Of a stretch of 64,000 bases of DNA, positions 8,079 through 17,259 are shown in pieces. The stretch comes from Saliphagus infecundisoli (GTDB lineage: Archaea; Halobacteriota; Halobacteria; Halobacteriales; Natrialbaceae): contig NZ_JAIWHV010000001.1 of assembly GCF_020177375.1 (NCBI RefSeq), positions 372,001 through 436,000 on the forward strand. The letters run 5' to 3'. Numbering within the stretch: position 1 is the first letter of the stretch; every line of letters begins with the position of its first letter. Under the pieces are notes generated by a model, which was given only the letters and a program-made list of their open reading frames with translations, was not told the DNA's origin and made no database searches. A program made the position numbers and the translations under genes.

Positions 8079-8525
8079 GTGCCATCGTACCACGTCGGGC
8101 GGCGGGAGGCGCTCGGGGCGTTCGGCGGGTTGTTGGTGACCTCTTCGGGATGTCTGTCTACTGTGGGGTTTCGCTCCGAGAACGGCGGCGTGGTGGTGAC
8201 GAGGCTATCGATCGAGAACGACACCGAGAACTCGTACGACGTCCTGTTGGAACTGACCGCTGACGGCGATCGAATCCATTCCGACCGGTACGCGATCGGT
8301 CCACGGGACGACGGGGCTCTGGGCGGGCAAGTCGTCGACGCGGACCTCCCTGGCGAACCCGGTCCCGTCGTGATCCGTGCAGAGACGGACGGACGAAGTG
8401 CGGAGATCGACCTCACGGACCGGTACGACGACCGGTGTGTGGCCGTTCAGACGTGGATCGAGTCGGACGGTGAATTGACGTTCTGGACGGCCGATCAAGG
8501 GACCGGTTGTTACGGGGACGACTGA
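8079..8525 (+). CDS. Secreted lipoprotein with Tat-like signal, unknown function
   Basis: A 148-residue protein starting at GTG 8079. The N-terminus has a twin-arginine (GRREALGAFGG) followed by a short hydrophobic stretch and a lipobox-like SSGC, so it is probably exported and lipid-anchored. The rest is beta-rich (VVVTRLSIENDTENSYDVLLEL; DRYAIGPRDD; GPVVIRAETDG) and looks like one Ig-like sandwich. A similar plan occurs in the lipoprotein at 38787-39257. The AT-rich run at about 8028-8066 (ATAAATCC, TAAACTTAA) is the likely promoter. GC content is lower than in neighbouring genes. Confidence 0.68.
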   Translation: MPSYHVGRREALGAFGGLLVTSSGCLSTVGFRSENGGVVVTRLSIENDTENSYDVLLELTADGDRIHSDRYAIGPRDDGALGGQVVDADLPGEPGPVVIRAETDGRSAEIDLTDRYDDRCVAVQTWIESDGELTFWTADQGTGCYGDD

Positions 8526-8552
8526 ACCCGGCCGTCGGTCAGGCGCGTGTTT

Positions 8553-8813
8553 TCAGAGGATGAGTCCGAGGATATCCAGGAGAACGACGAACGCCACGTC
8601 GACCACGAAGACGCCCGCCGCGTACTTCGCGCCTCCGATCGTGTATCCGAGATAAACAGTCGTGACGAGACAGACGAGTATCATTCCGAGAAGCAACTGT
8701 CGCATGACCAGGACGTAGACCAGCAGTACCACGGATACCAGCGCGACGATCGAATCGGTCGCTCTCAGGCTGGGACCGTAAATTCCGTTCCGTTGAATAC
8801 AGTGATGTGACAC
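8553..8813 (-). CDS. Small membrane protein, unknown function
   Basis: An 86-residue protein with two or three hydrophobic segments (SIVALVSVVLLVYVLVM; LLLGMILVCLVTTVYLGYTIG; AAGVFVVDVAFVVLLDILGLIL). The GTG at 8813 is supported by a GTTATCA box at about 8831-8837, some 20-27 bases upstream, consistent with a leaderless transcript. Codon use is less GC-biased than the surroundings, so it may be recently acquired or poorly expressed. No family recognised. Confidence 0.55.
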   Translation of the reverse strand: MSHHCIQRNGIYGPSLRATDSIVALVSVVLLVYVLVMRQLLLGMILVCLVTTVYLGYTIGGAKYAAGVFVVDVAFVVLLDILGLIL

Positions 8814-8900
8814 GATTCGTGGTCCCGGAGTGATAACCGTTGTGCAACAGGGGGTCGCCGGACGGATCGGCGATCCCTGCCGACCACGAGCGACCGCGGC

Positions 8901-10022
8901 CTACCGGACCGCCCGCGTCGCGCCGTCGATGATCTCTATGGCCTCCTTCAGCTCCTCGGTCCCCGCCGCGTAGGAGAGGCGGGCGTACCCCTCGCCGGCC
9001 GCGCCGAACGCCTCGCCGGGGACGACGACGACGCCCCGGTCGATCACTTCCGAACACCACCCCTCGGGGACCCGGGGCATCGCGTAGAAGGCGCCCTGGG
9101 GCGTCGGCACCTCCAGACCGGCGTCGGTCAGGCCGTCGACGACGAGGTCCCGGCGGGTCTCGAAGGCGTCGACCATCTCCCCGACCCGCTTTTGGGGACC
9201 CGAAAGGGCGGCCTCGGCGGCGTACTGGGCCGGCGCCGACGCACACGCCTGGGCGTACTGGTGGACCCGAAGCATCCGCTCGATCCGTCGGGTCGAGGCG
9301 ATCACCCAGCCCAGCCGCCAGCCGGTCATCGAGTACGTCTTCGAGCAGGCGCTTACGACCACCACGTTGTCCGTCTCGGCGAACTCCATCGGCGACCGGT
9401 GGGCGCCCTCGTAGACGATGTGTTCGTACACCTCGTCGCTGATACAGAGGACGTCGTGTTCGTCCGCGATCCGGGCGAACTCGCGCATGTCCGCCTCGCT
9501 CTGGACCGCGCCCGTCGGGTTCGCGGGGCTGTTGACGACGAAGACCGCGGTGTCGTCGGTGATCGCCGCCTCAACGGCGGCGGGGTCCATCGTGAGGTCC
9601 TCGCGGAGTTCGACCGGGACCGGTTTCCCGCCTGCGATCTCGGTCAGGGCGTCGTAGGAGACGAAGCCCGGGTCCGGGAAGATCACGTCCTGACCGGGGT
9701 CGACGTGGGCCTGCAAGGCGAGATGTAAGGCCTCGCTTCCCCCCGAGGTCGCGATGGCGTCGCCGGGGTCCACTGAAAGGGAGTGGTCCCGGTCGTACTT
9801 CGCGGCGATGGCCTCCCGAAGCTTCCGGGTCCCCTTGTTTGAGGTGTAGCCGTCGACCGCGCCCGAGGCGATGGCGTCGGCGGCGGCCTCCCGGACGTGG
9901 TCGGGCGTCGGGAAGTCGGGCTGGCCCAGTCCGAGGTTGATCGCGTCGGCACCCGCGGCCTCGAAGACCTCCCGGATCCCGCTGATCGACACCGCCTCGA
10001 CTCGCCGGGCGAACTCGGTCAT
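8901..10022 (-). CDS. Class I/II PLP-dependent aminotransferase
   Basis: A 373-residue fold-type I aminotransferase. It shows the N-terminal INLGLGQPDFPTP, the VVNSPANPTGAV substrate/cofactor loop, a SDEVYEHIVY segment with the Asp and Tyr that contact PLP, the Schiff-base lysine in SACSKTYSMTGWRLGW, and the C-terminal carboxylate-binding Arg in YARLSYA. The likely role is aspartate or aromatic/branched-chain transamination; specificity is not readable. The ATG at 10022 has a TATA-like GGATAACT at about 10047-10054 in the correct position. Confidence 0.87.
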   Translation of the reverse strand: MTEFARRVEAVSISGIREVFEAAGADAINLGLGQPDFPTPDHVREAAADAIASGAVDGYTSNKGTRKLREAIAAKYDRDHSLSVDPGDAIATSGGSEALHLALQAHVDPGQDVIFPDPGFVSYDALTEIAGGKPVPVELREDLTMDPAAVEAAITDDTAVFVVNSPANPTGAVQSEADMREFARIADEHDVLCISDEVYEHIVYEGAHRSPMEFAETDNVVVVSACSKTYSMTGWRLGWVIASTRRIERMLRVHQYAQACASAPAQYAAEAALSGPQKRVGEMVDAFETRRDLVVDGLTDAGLEVPTPQGAFYAMPRVPEGWCSEVIDRGVVVVPGEAFGAAGEGYARLSYAAGTEELKEAIEIIDGATRAVR

Positions 10023-10059
10023 GAGGTATGGCGGGAAGCGGGCCGGGATAACTCTTGGG

Positions 10060-10824
10060 TCAGTCCCGGACGCGGGCCATCCCGTCCTCGAAGACCTTCC
10101 GGTTGGGGACGACGTACTCCTCGGCGTCGCTCTCGATCTTGGTGACGAAGAGGTCGACCTCCTGGACGATCCCCACCTGATCCCCGATTCTGATCTCGTC
10201 GCCGATGCCGTACGGTTGGTTGAGAAGGAGGTAGATCCCGACGGCACTAGAGACCAGAAAGTGTCTGAACGCGACGGTGCCGACGACGATGATCCCGGCG
10301 GCGTAGACGGCCAGCAGGATCAGGAGCGCGGTGACGTTGACCCCGACCTGGCCCAGAGCGATGACGACGGCGACGTAGAGGATCGAGTACTTGACGACCT
10401 GTGGGATCAGGGATACCTCGGGGAGCTTGACGCTCCGGAGGCGTTCGCCGACGACGAGTTCCGCCTTGTCGGCGACGATGAGCCCACCGATGAGGACGAT
10501 GACGGCGACGAACAGCCGGGGGACGAACTGGGTCAGACGGATCCAGAAGTCGTCGGTGTCGAGGATCTGTGCGATGTGGATCGCCGTCAGGACGGCGATG
10601 CCGTAGATGAACCACGAGCTCACCCTGGCGACGAGTTCGACCGTCGAGGTCCCCAGGCTCTGGGCCGATCGCTCGAAGGGAGTGCCCTCGACGGCCTCTC
10701 CCAGCCCCGCGGCGGTCAACAGCTCCTTGTTCAGCTTGCCGACGAGGTAGCCCACGGCGACTCCCAGGATCAACACCGCGGCTGCTACCACCACGGGTTC
10801 CTCGATGAGGACCTGCAACTCCAT
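10060..10824 (-). CDS. MscS-type mechanosensitive channel protein
   Basis: A 254-residue membrane protein. An N-terminal helix (VVVAAAVLILGVAVGYLVG) and three or four further helices precede a Gly-rich pore-lining helix (LLILLAVYAAGIIVVGTVAF) and an MscS beta-domain (YGIGDEIRIGDQVGIVQEVDLFVT; EYVVPNRKVFEDG). It would release solutes on hypo-osmotic shock. It starts two bases after the dacZ stop, so the two are in one operon. That pairing suggests the channel is linked to c-di-AMP signalling; this is inference. Confidence 0.82.
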   Translation of the reverse strand: MELQVLIEEPVVVAAAVLILGVAVGYLVGKLNKELLTAAGLGEAVEGTPFERSAQSLGTSTVELVARVSSWFIYGIAVLTAIHIAQILDTDDFWIRLTQFVPRLFVAVIVLIGGLIVADKAELVVGERLRSVKLPEVSLIPQVVKYSILYVAVVIALGQVGVNVTALLILLAVYAAGIIVVGTVAFRHFLVSSAVGIYLLLNQPYGIGDEIRIGDQVGIVQEVDLFVTKIESDAEEYVVPNRKVFEDGMARVRD

Positions 10825-10826
10825 CG

Positions 10827-11639
10827 TCAGTACGCCTCCGGGTCGACCTCCATGATGATCTCCCCTCCCTTGAACGCCCGCACCAGCCCGTCGCTCTCGG
10901 AGAGAACGATCGTGATCGCGTTCGTGTCCCGCGTGATCGCGCCACCGGCCATGTGGCGGGTGCCGAGCCCCTTCGGGATGTCCACCCCCTCAGCGGAGGG
11001 TTCGAGATATCGGTAGGCCGAGACGATCTTGCCCGCGTCGCTGATGACGAACGCGCCGTCGAGCCGCGAGAACTCCTTGAGCATCACGTTGACGATGGGG
11101 TCGCCGACGTGGACGTGGGACTTCTCGAAGGGGTTGTAGGAAAGCGGCCGGGACTTGTTCATCACCTTCCCGGCGTCGCCGACGACGAACAGCGCCCCCA
11201 CCGGTTTCCCCTTCTGGCCTTTCTTCCCGAGTTCGATCACGAGCTCGAGGACCGACTTGATCACCTCGGGCTCGGCGCGGGACTTCGCGAAGAGGTCGTA
11301 GATCCCCAGCCGGTCGTCCTCGTCGGCGCGCACCCGCGAGACGGTGTCGATGCTACCGTCGAAGACCTCCGTCGCACACGCGAGCACGTCGCCGTCGTCG
11401 ATCAGCTCTTGTTCTAGGGCGCCCTCGATGCCGAACTTGACCCGCTCTTCGACCTCGTCGAACTCGATGGGGAGTTCGACGAAGGCGTCGGCACCGACGT
11501 CGTTCTCGGTCGCGAACACGATCACGTCGACCTCCTCGTCGGCGCCGATCAGCCGCTCGTAGTAGGAGCCACTCGGGGAGAACAGCGCGACCGCGTCGAC
11601 GTTCGCGTAGATGTCGCCGAAAACGTCGTCCAGGGCCAT
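10827..11639 (-). CDS. dacZ: Diadenylate cyclase DacZ (c-di-AMP synthase)
   Basis: A 270-residue protein with an N-terminal PK-like domain (residues 1-120) and a C-terminal DisA_N cyclase domain. The catalytic motifs are intact: Asp194-Gly195-Ala196 (DGAFVI) and Arg228-His229-Met230-Ala231 (GTRHMAGGA). DacZ makes c-di-AMP from two ATP and is, as I recall, the essential euryarchaeal form, with a role in osmotic homeostasis in Haloferax. It is the first gene of a dacZ-mscS operon. The 111 bases before it carry no other gene. Confidence 0.92.
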   Translation of the reverse strand: MALDDVFGDIYANVDAVALFSPSGSYYERLIGADEEVDVIVFATENDVGADAFVELPIEFDEVEERVKFGIEGALEQELIDDGDVLACATEVFDGSIDTVSRVRADEDDRLGIYDLFAKSRAEPEVIKSVLELVIELGKKGQKGKPVGALFVVGDAGKVMNKSRPLSYNPFEKSHVHVGDPIVNVMLKEFSRLDGAFVISDAGKIVSAYRYLEPSAEGVDIPKGLGTRHMAGGAITRDTNAITIVLSESDGLVRAFKGGEIIMEVDPEAY

Positions 11640-11750
11640 TGGTAGTACAAGCCCGGCGCGCTCGAATAAGCGTTGTGGAGCGTCCGGCGGGCGTCGGCCG
11701 TCGCCGGCGGGTAGTTTTCGGGTCCTCTCGGAGCCCGCCCCGCGGGGGCG

Positions 11751-13586
11751 CTACTCGAGAACGACGAGCGTATCGCCCATGTCGACGCTCTCGTCTTCGC
11801 TCACGGCGATCTGTGTCACGGTTCCTCCGCGGGAGGCGACGACGTCGTTTTCCATCTTCATCGCCTCCAGGACGACCAGCACGTCGCCCGCTTCGACCTC
11901 GTCGCCCTCCTCGACCTCGACGGAGAGGATGGTCCCCTGCATCTCGGCTTCGACGCGTTCGCCGTCGCCCTCAATCGCGTCGTCGTCGCCGGTGTCGGCC
12001 CGTTCGGGCGGGTCGGCACGGCCGCCGCCACCGCCCGCGTCGGCTCCGCCGACCGCGATCGGTCCCGCGCCCCGCTCTTCTAGGTTCACTTCGAAGCGCT
12101 TGCCGTTGACCTCGACGGTGAACTCGCGTTCGACGACCTCCTCGTCGTCTCCCCCGTCGGCGGGCTCGGTCCCCCACTGTGCCTGGGCCTCCTCGATCCG
12201 GGCCGGGTCGAGTTCCTCGTCTAGATACCTCGTGGTGTGGGTCCCGTCGACGAACGCCTGATCGGTCAGCATCAGCCGGTGGAACGGAACGATCGTCTCG
12301 ACGCCCTCGATCCCGTACTCTCTGAGCGCCCGCAGCGACCGCGAGATACACTCCTCGCGGTCGCTTCCGTAGACGATCAGCTTCGCGATCATCGAGTCGT
12401 AGTCGGTGACGATCGAGTCGCCCTGGCGCAAGGCGTCGTCGAGGCGGACGCCGATCCCGCCCGGCGGGTCGTAGGTGACGAGTTTTCCGCCGGTCGCCGG
12501 CTGGAACTCCGCCGCCGCGTTCTCGGCGTTGATCCGGAACTCCATCGCGTGGCCGTCGATCCCCACCTCGTCCTGGGCGAAGCCGAGCTCCTCGCCGTCG
12601 GCGACCCGGAGCTGCCACTTCACGATGTCGATCCCCGTGATCTCCTCGGTGACGGTGTGTTCGACCTGGATCCTGGTGTTGACCTCGAGGAAGTAGAAGT
12701 TCGTGTCGGGACCGAGCAACTCCCCACCCTCCCGCTCGGGGTCCTCCTCGACCAGGAACTCGACGGTGCCGGCGTTGACGTAGTCCGATTCCCTGACCCC
12801 GCGACGGGCCGCCTCGCCGATCCGCTCGCGGAGGGCGTCATCGAGGGCGGGCGAGGGCCCCTCCTCGATGACCTTCTGATGGCGGCGCTGGAGCGAGCAG
12901 TCGCGCTCCCCGAGATGGCGGACGTTGCCGTGTTCGTCGGCGACGATCTGGACCTCGACGTGGCGGGGGTTCTCGAGGAAGCGCTCGAGGTAGACCGAGT
13001 CGTTGTCGAAGTACGCCTCGCCCTCGCGGCGGGCGCTCTCGAGGGACTCCTCGACCTCCTCCTCGCCCTCGACGACTTTCATCCCGCGGCCGCCGCCGCC
13101 GCCTTCGGCCTTGATCGCGACGGGGTAGCCGTGTTCGGCGCCGAACGCCCGGACCTCTTCGGGGTCGGTAACGGGTTCGGTCGTCCCCGGGACGATGGGG
13201 ACGTCCGCCGCGTCCATCACCCGTCGGGCGTTGGTCTTCTCGCCCAACTGCTCCATCGACTCCCCCGTGGGTCCGACCCAGGTGATCCCTTCCTCGGCCT
13301 CGACCTTTCGTGCGAACTCGGCGTTTTCCGCGAGGAAGCCGTAACCGGGGTGGATCGCGTCGGCGTCGGCCTTCCGGGCGGCCTCGATGACCGCCTCGTG
13401 GTCGAGATAGGAGTCCGCCGCCCGCGCGGGCCCGACGTTGTAGGCCTCGTCCGCGTACCTGACGTGGCCCGACTCCGAGTCGGCCTCCGAGTAGATCGCG
13501 ACCGTTCCGACGTTCAACTCCTCGCAGGCCCGCATCACTCGCACCGCGATCTCGCCACGGTTGGCTACCAGAACCTTCCGGAACAT
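11751..13586 (-). CDS. pccA: Acetyl/propionyl-CoA carboxylase, biotin carboxylase plus carrier subunit
   Basis: A 611-residue fusion. Residues 1-450 are biotin carboxylase: [15 protein letters not shown], the ATP-grasp glycine loop (GGGGGRGM), [16 protein letters not shown], and the [14 protein letters not shown] catalytic region. After an acidic/Gly-rich linker, residues 535-611 are a biotin carrier domain with EAMKMEND holding the biotinyl lysine. It carboxylates biotin for the carboxyltransferase PccB encoded downstream on the same strand. Haloarchaeal enzymes of this kind accept acetyl- and propionyl-CoA, so the symbol is nominal. The CTTACTTTTTC tract at about 13616-13626 may hold its TATA box. 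Confidence 0.9.
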   Translation of the reverse strand: MFRKVLVANRGEIAVRVMRACEELNVGTVAIYSEADSESGHVRYADEAYNVGPARAADSYLDHEAVIEAARKADADAIHPGYGFLAENAEFARKVEAEEGITWVGPTGESMEQLGEKTNARRVMDAADVPIVPGTTEPVTDPEEVRAFGAEHGYPVAIKAEGGGGGRGMKVVEGEEEVEESLESARREGEAYFDNDSVYLERFLENPRHVEVQIVADEHGNVRHLGERDCSLQRRHQKVIEEGPSPALDDALRERIGEAARRGVRESDYVNAGTVEFLVEEDPEREGGELLGPDTNFYFLEVNTRIQVEHTVTEEITGIDIVKWQLRVADGEELGFAQDEVGIDGHAMEFRINAENAAAEFQPATGGKLVTYDPPGGIGVRLDDALRQGDSIVTDYDSMIAKLIVYGSDREECISRSLRALREYGIEGVETIVPFHRLMLTDQAFVDGTHTTRYLDEELDPARIEEAQAQWGTEPADGGDDEEVVEREFTVEVNGKRFEVNLEERGAGPIAVGGADAGGGGGRADPPERADTGDDDAIEGDGERVEAEMQGTILSVEVEEGDEVEAGDVLVVLEAMKMENDVVASRGGTVTQIAVSEDESVDMGDTLVVLE

Positions 13587-13834
13587 TACTGTTCGTTCCG
13601 TTGCAAGGCGGCCACCTTACTTTTTCGCAACCCGTATCGTCATCCCGGAGAGCGTTCGGGTTGACGAACGTCGGAACCGTTCCGAATAGACACCGATAGA
13701 CATGAGTGTACGACATTTTTATCAGCAATTCCGACCGTCTTTCGTACGAACAACTTACCAGATTGGGTTTAATTCTCTAAATATGGTTAATCCATAAATA
13801 TTACCTGTCCTATCGTCGGAGTGGGTGTGGAGCA
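13587..13834. promoter_or_regulatory. AT-rich divergent promoter region with palindromes
   Basis: A 248-base gene-free region between pccA (minus) and the subtilase (plus), much richer in A+T than its surroundings. It holds CGGAACCGTTCCG (about 13672-13684), the perfect palindrome TTCGTACGAA (13741-13750), a near-palindrome around AATATGGTTAATCCATAAATATT, and an ATAAATATTA box at 13794-13803 that is the best promoter candidate for the subtilase. The palindromes could be operator sites. I see no ORF or RNA gene here. Confidence 0.5.
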
Positions 13835-15147
13835 ATGTCAGACCACACATCGACGCGTCGGCGAGTACTCCAGGGAATCGCGGCCTCCGGCCTCACGGTC
13901 GGCTTCGTCGGGACCGGGAGCGCGGGATCGGCGACCACCTACGTCGTCACCGGGGGCTCGCGCCGGAAACTCGAATCGGCGGGCTTCTCGGTCACCCGCG
14001 AACTCGCGGGCGGCTCGGTGACCATCGTCTCGGGACCCGAAGACGCCGAGGGCGAACTCGACTCCGTCGGCGGCGTCAGCGGCGTGACGGAGGACTTCGA
14101 GGTCGATTTCGCCGAACCGATCGCGGAGGACCACATCACGGACGACGCGGCGTTTACCGACCTCCAGTGGGACAAGGAGATCACCGACACGTTCGAGGCC
14201 CACCACCACGCGACCGGCGAGGGAACGCGGATCGTCGTCGCCGACACCGGCGTCGACGGCACCCATCAGGACCTCGCGGGCAACTTCAACGAGGAGCTGA
14301 GCGTCTCGTTCGTCAACGGCGGCGAGGAGGGACCACACATCGGCGACAGCGGCGACCACGGGACCCACGCGCGGGGACCGCGGCGGCGACCGGCGGCGTC
14401 GGCGTCACCGGCACCGCCCCCGACGCCGAACTCGTCTCCGTGCGGGTGCTCGGCCCGGACAGCAGTTCGTTCGCGGACGTCCTCGCGGGCGCGGAGTACG
14501 CCGCCGACATCGGTGCCGACGCCGCGAACTTCAGCCTCGGCGCGGGGCCCTACGAGCCACGAGCCAACAGCGACGGCCTGCGCGTCGCGACCCAGAAGGT
14601 GATGCAGGACGTCGCCCGCCGCGGGACGGTCCTGACGGTTTCCTCGGGCAACGCCGAGACCAACCTCCAGCAGGGCGGACGCTTCTACGTCCCGGGGACC
14701 GTCCAGGGCGTGATGACCGTCTCCGCGACGGGACCCAACGACGAAATGGCGTTCTACTCGAACTACGGCACCAACGAGATCGAGGTCGGCGCTCCCGGCG
14801 GCGGCTACGAGACCCAGGCGAAGACGGTCGATCCCGAGGCGGACGTCGAGTATCTGTATCCGACGAACCTCGTCTACTCAAGCGTGCCCGGCGATGGGTA
14901 CGGCTGGAAGGCCGGCACGTCGATGGCCGCCCCGCAGGTCGCCGGCCTCGTCGGCCTCGTCCGTGAACTCGAGCCCGATATGAACGTCAAGCGAGTCGAG
15001 AGCAACATCGCCCACGGAGCGGACCTCGTTCAGGGTCGTTCCAGTCCGGAACTCGGTGCCGGCCGCATCAACGTCCTCGATACGGTCGAACGCGTCGGCG
15101 GGAACGGCGGAAACGGGAACGGCCGCGGCAACGGAAACGGCCGCTAA
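13835..15147 (+). pseudogene. Secreted subtilisin-like serine protease, frameshifted
   Basis: A Tat signal (STRRRVLQGIAASGLTVGFVG) begins a subtilase of about 437 residues: propeptide, then the catalytic domain with Asp137 (VVADTGVDG), His175 (DHGTH) and the serine in GTSMAAPQVAG near base 14920. It ends in a Gly/Asn tail. The frame breaks at about 14369/14370: the sequence runs CAC GCG CGG GGA, where the family HGTHVAGT needs one extra base after 14369. Upstream codons read from 13835, downstream codons in the +1 frame to the TAA at 15145-15147. Both halves keep normal codon use, so this is either a very recent inactivation or a sequencing error. All three catalytic residues survive. Confidence 0.85.
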
Positions 15148-15245
15148 TCGCTCGCGACGGACCCGGCTTCTTTCTCGGAACGACTCGAGCCGACGAGCGT
15201 CGTCGATCGCCCCGAACACACCGACCCTCCTGGGGACGACCGCAA

Positions 15246-15554
15246 TCAGAACCGATCGGTCCGTCCCGCCGCTGCCCAGGGATCGGTCGGCGCCTCCCGG
15301 GGCACGCGGGCATGGCGGCGCTGCTGGGCGCGGATCCGCCCCGAAAAGGCCCACCGCTTCCCGTCCCACGTCTCCTCCGTGTCGGCGGCGGCCGCCGCTG
15401 CCGCGGCCTCCCGATCCCGGAGGTGGGCACCGACGGCGGCGGCGATGGCGGCAGCCTCGTCGTCGCCGGCGTCGTCGGGGATGACGAGATCGTATCTGGG
15501 GTCCTCTCCCTCGGTTTCGCCCTCGACTCCGGAGTCGGCGTCGTCCCCCGTCAC
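15246..15554 (-). CDS. pccX: PccX-like small carboxylase subunit
   Basis: A 102-residue acidic protein with the pattern of small epsilon-type subunits of acyl-CoA carboxylases: an [12 protein letters not shown] helix in the middle and a conserved C-terminal [15 protein letters not shown]. Haloferax mediterranei needs a comparable small subunit, PccX, for propionyl-CoA carboxylase activity. Its ATG overlaps the pccB stop by four bases, which strongly supports a joint complex. Identification rests on the C-terminal motif and context. Confidence 0.78.
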   Translation of the reverse strand: MTGDDADSGVEGETEGEDPRYDLVIPDDAGDDEAAAIAAAVGAHLRDREAAAAAAAADTEETWDGKRWAFSGRIRAQQRRHARVPREAPTDPWAAAGRTDRF

Positions 15555-17101
15555 AGCGGGATGTTCCCGTGTTTCTTGTCGGGGCTCTCCTCGCGTTTCG
15601 TCTCGAGCATCTCGAGGTCGTCGATCAGCCGCGGGCGGGTCTCGGTGGGCTGGATGACGTCGTCGAGAAAGCCCTTGTCGGTCGCCGTGTAGGGGTTGGC
15701 GAACTCCTCGCGGTACTCCTCGATGAGTTCGTCCCGGAGTCGGTCGGGCTCGTCGGCTTCGGCGAGTTCTTCCCGGTAGAGGATGTTGACGGCGCCCTGG
15801 GGGCCCATGACGGCGATCTCCGCGGTGGGCCAGGCGTAGTTGATGTCCGCACCCAGGTTCTTCGAGGCCATCACGCAGTAGGCGCCGCCGTAGGCCTTCC
15901 GGGTGATCACGGTGAGGAGGGGCACCGTCGCCTCCGCGTACGCGTAGAGGAGTTTGGCACCGTGGCGGATGATTCCCCGGTGCTCCTGGTCGGTGCCGGG
16001 CATGTAGCCGGGGACGTCCACGAAGGTGACGATGGGGATGTTAAAAGAATCACAGAAGCGGACGAACCGCGAGCCCTTCATCGAGGCGTCGACGGTGAGC
16101 GTGCCGGCGTTGACCCGGGGCTGGTTGGCCACGAGGCCCACGGAACGGCCGTCGAGGCGGCCGAAGCCGACGACGATGTTCTTCGCGAAGTTCTCCGCGA
16201 CCTCGAAAAAGGAGCCCTCGTCCACGACCGAATCGATCACGTTCGTCATGTCGTAGGGTTTCTGGGGACTGCTCGGAACGATCGATTTCAGGGCGTCGTC
16301 CCGGCGGTCGGGGTCGTCCCAGGGCTCGACGCGCGGGGGGTCCTCGACGTTGTTCTGTGGGAGATAGGAGAGCAGCCGTCTGATGTCGTCGAGGGCCTCC
16401 TCCTCGTCCTCGCAGGCGAACTGGGCGACCCCGGTCCGATCGGCGTGGGTCATCGCGCCGCCGAGTTCCTCGTGGGTCACCTGCTCGCCGGTGACCGTCT
16501 CGGTGACCCCGGGGCCGGTGATGTACATGTGGCTCGTGTCCTTGACCATGAAGATGAAGTCGGTGATCGAGGGGGAGTAGACCGCCCCGCCCGCACACGG
16601 CCCCATGATTCCCGAGATCTGGGGGATTACGCCGCTTGCCTGCTGGTTGCGCTGGAAGATCTCCGTAAAGCCCGCCAGGCTCTTGACGCCCTCCTGGATG
16701 CGCGCGCCCGCGGAGTCGTTGAGCCCGACGATCGGCGCGCCGACCTCCATCGCCTGGTCCATCACCTTCGTGATCTTCTCGGCGAACACCTCGCCCAGCG
16801 ACCCTCCGAAGACGGTGAAGTCGTGGGCGAAGACGAAGACGGTGCGCCCGTCGACCTTCCCGTAGCCGGTGACGACGCCGTCGCCCAGGATCTTGCGTTC
16901 TTCCATCCCGAAGTTGCTCTCCTGGTGGGTCCGGAGCTGGTCGAACTCGGTGAAGGTGTCGTCGTCGAGGAAGTAGTCGATCCGCTCGCGGGCGGTCATC
17001 TTCCCCTTCTCGTGTTGGCGCTCGATCCTGGCCTCGCCGCCGCCGACGAGCGCCTCCTCGCGGAGCGCCTCGAGTTCCTCGATCCGGTCTTCCATCGTCA
17101 T
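15551..17101 (-). CDS. pccB: Propionyl/acetyl-CoA carboxylase, carboxyltransferase subunit
   Basis: A 516-residue carboxyltransferase with two crotonase-like halves. Signatures include [29 protein letters not shown], the oxyanion-region [30 protein letters not shown], and in the second half the [14 protein letters not shown] and [12 protein letters not shown] motifs. It transfers CO2 from biotin on PccA to acyl-CoA. The start at 17101 adds two residues over the alternative ATG at 17095. It is followed by pccX, while pccA lies beyond the subtilase. It is divergent from the ABC transporter binding protein. Confidence 0.93.
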   Translation of the reverse strand: MTMEDRIEELEALREEALVGGGEARIERQHEKGKMTARERIDYFLDDDTFTEFDQLRTHQESNFGMEERKILGDGVVTGYGKVDGRTVFVFAHDFTVFGGSLGEVFAEKITKVMDQAMEVGAPIVGLNDSAGARIQEGVKSLAGFTEIFQRNQQASGVIPQISGIMGPCAGGAVYSPSITDFIFMVKDTSHMYITGPGVTETVTGEQVTHEELGGAMTHADRTGVAQFACEDEEEALDDIRRLLSYLPQNNVEDPPRVEPWDDPDRRDDALKSIVPSSPQKPYDMTNVIDSVVDEGSFFEVAENFAKNIVVGFGRLDGRSVGLVANQPRVNAGTLTVDASMKGSRFVRFCDSFNIPIVTFVDVPGYMPGTDQEHRGIIRHGAKLLYAYAEATVPLLTVITRKAYGGAYCVMASKNLGADINYAWPTAEIAVMGPQGAVNILYREELAEADEPDRLRDELIEEYREEFANPYTATDKGFLDDVIQPTETRPRLIDDLEMLETKREESPDKKHGNIPL

Positions 17102-17230
17102 GCGACTCGCCCCTCCCGGCTCGCGGTCATTGGCGGGCCAACGGCCACGGGCACAAAAAGCGTTCTGGGACTCCACGACGACGCCGGGACCGGTGCTTGC
17201 TTCGCACGAATTCGAACTCCCCACAACTGA

Positions 17231-17236
17231 TTTATG
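17231..17236 (+). promoter_or_regulatory. TATA-like box of the ABC binding-protein gene
   Basis: TTTATG at 17231-17236, within CTGATTTATGC, is 24-29 bases before the ATG at 17260, as expected for a leaderless transcript. Confidence 0.5.
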
Positions 17237-17259
17237 CTATCCCTCTCTCTGTACCGGGT

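Noticed and set aside
12237-13664. Long plus-strand open frame across pccA
   Set aside because: It is antisense to a clear biotin carboxylase; the Val/Asp/Leu-rich translation is a mirror of that gene.
14360-14380. Programmed ribosomal frameshift in the subtilase
   Set aside because: No slippery heptamer or downstream pseudoknot is evident at the break, and the family is normally read in one frame; mutation or sequencing error is simpler.
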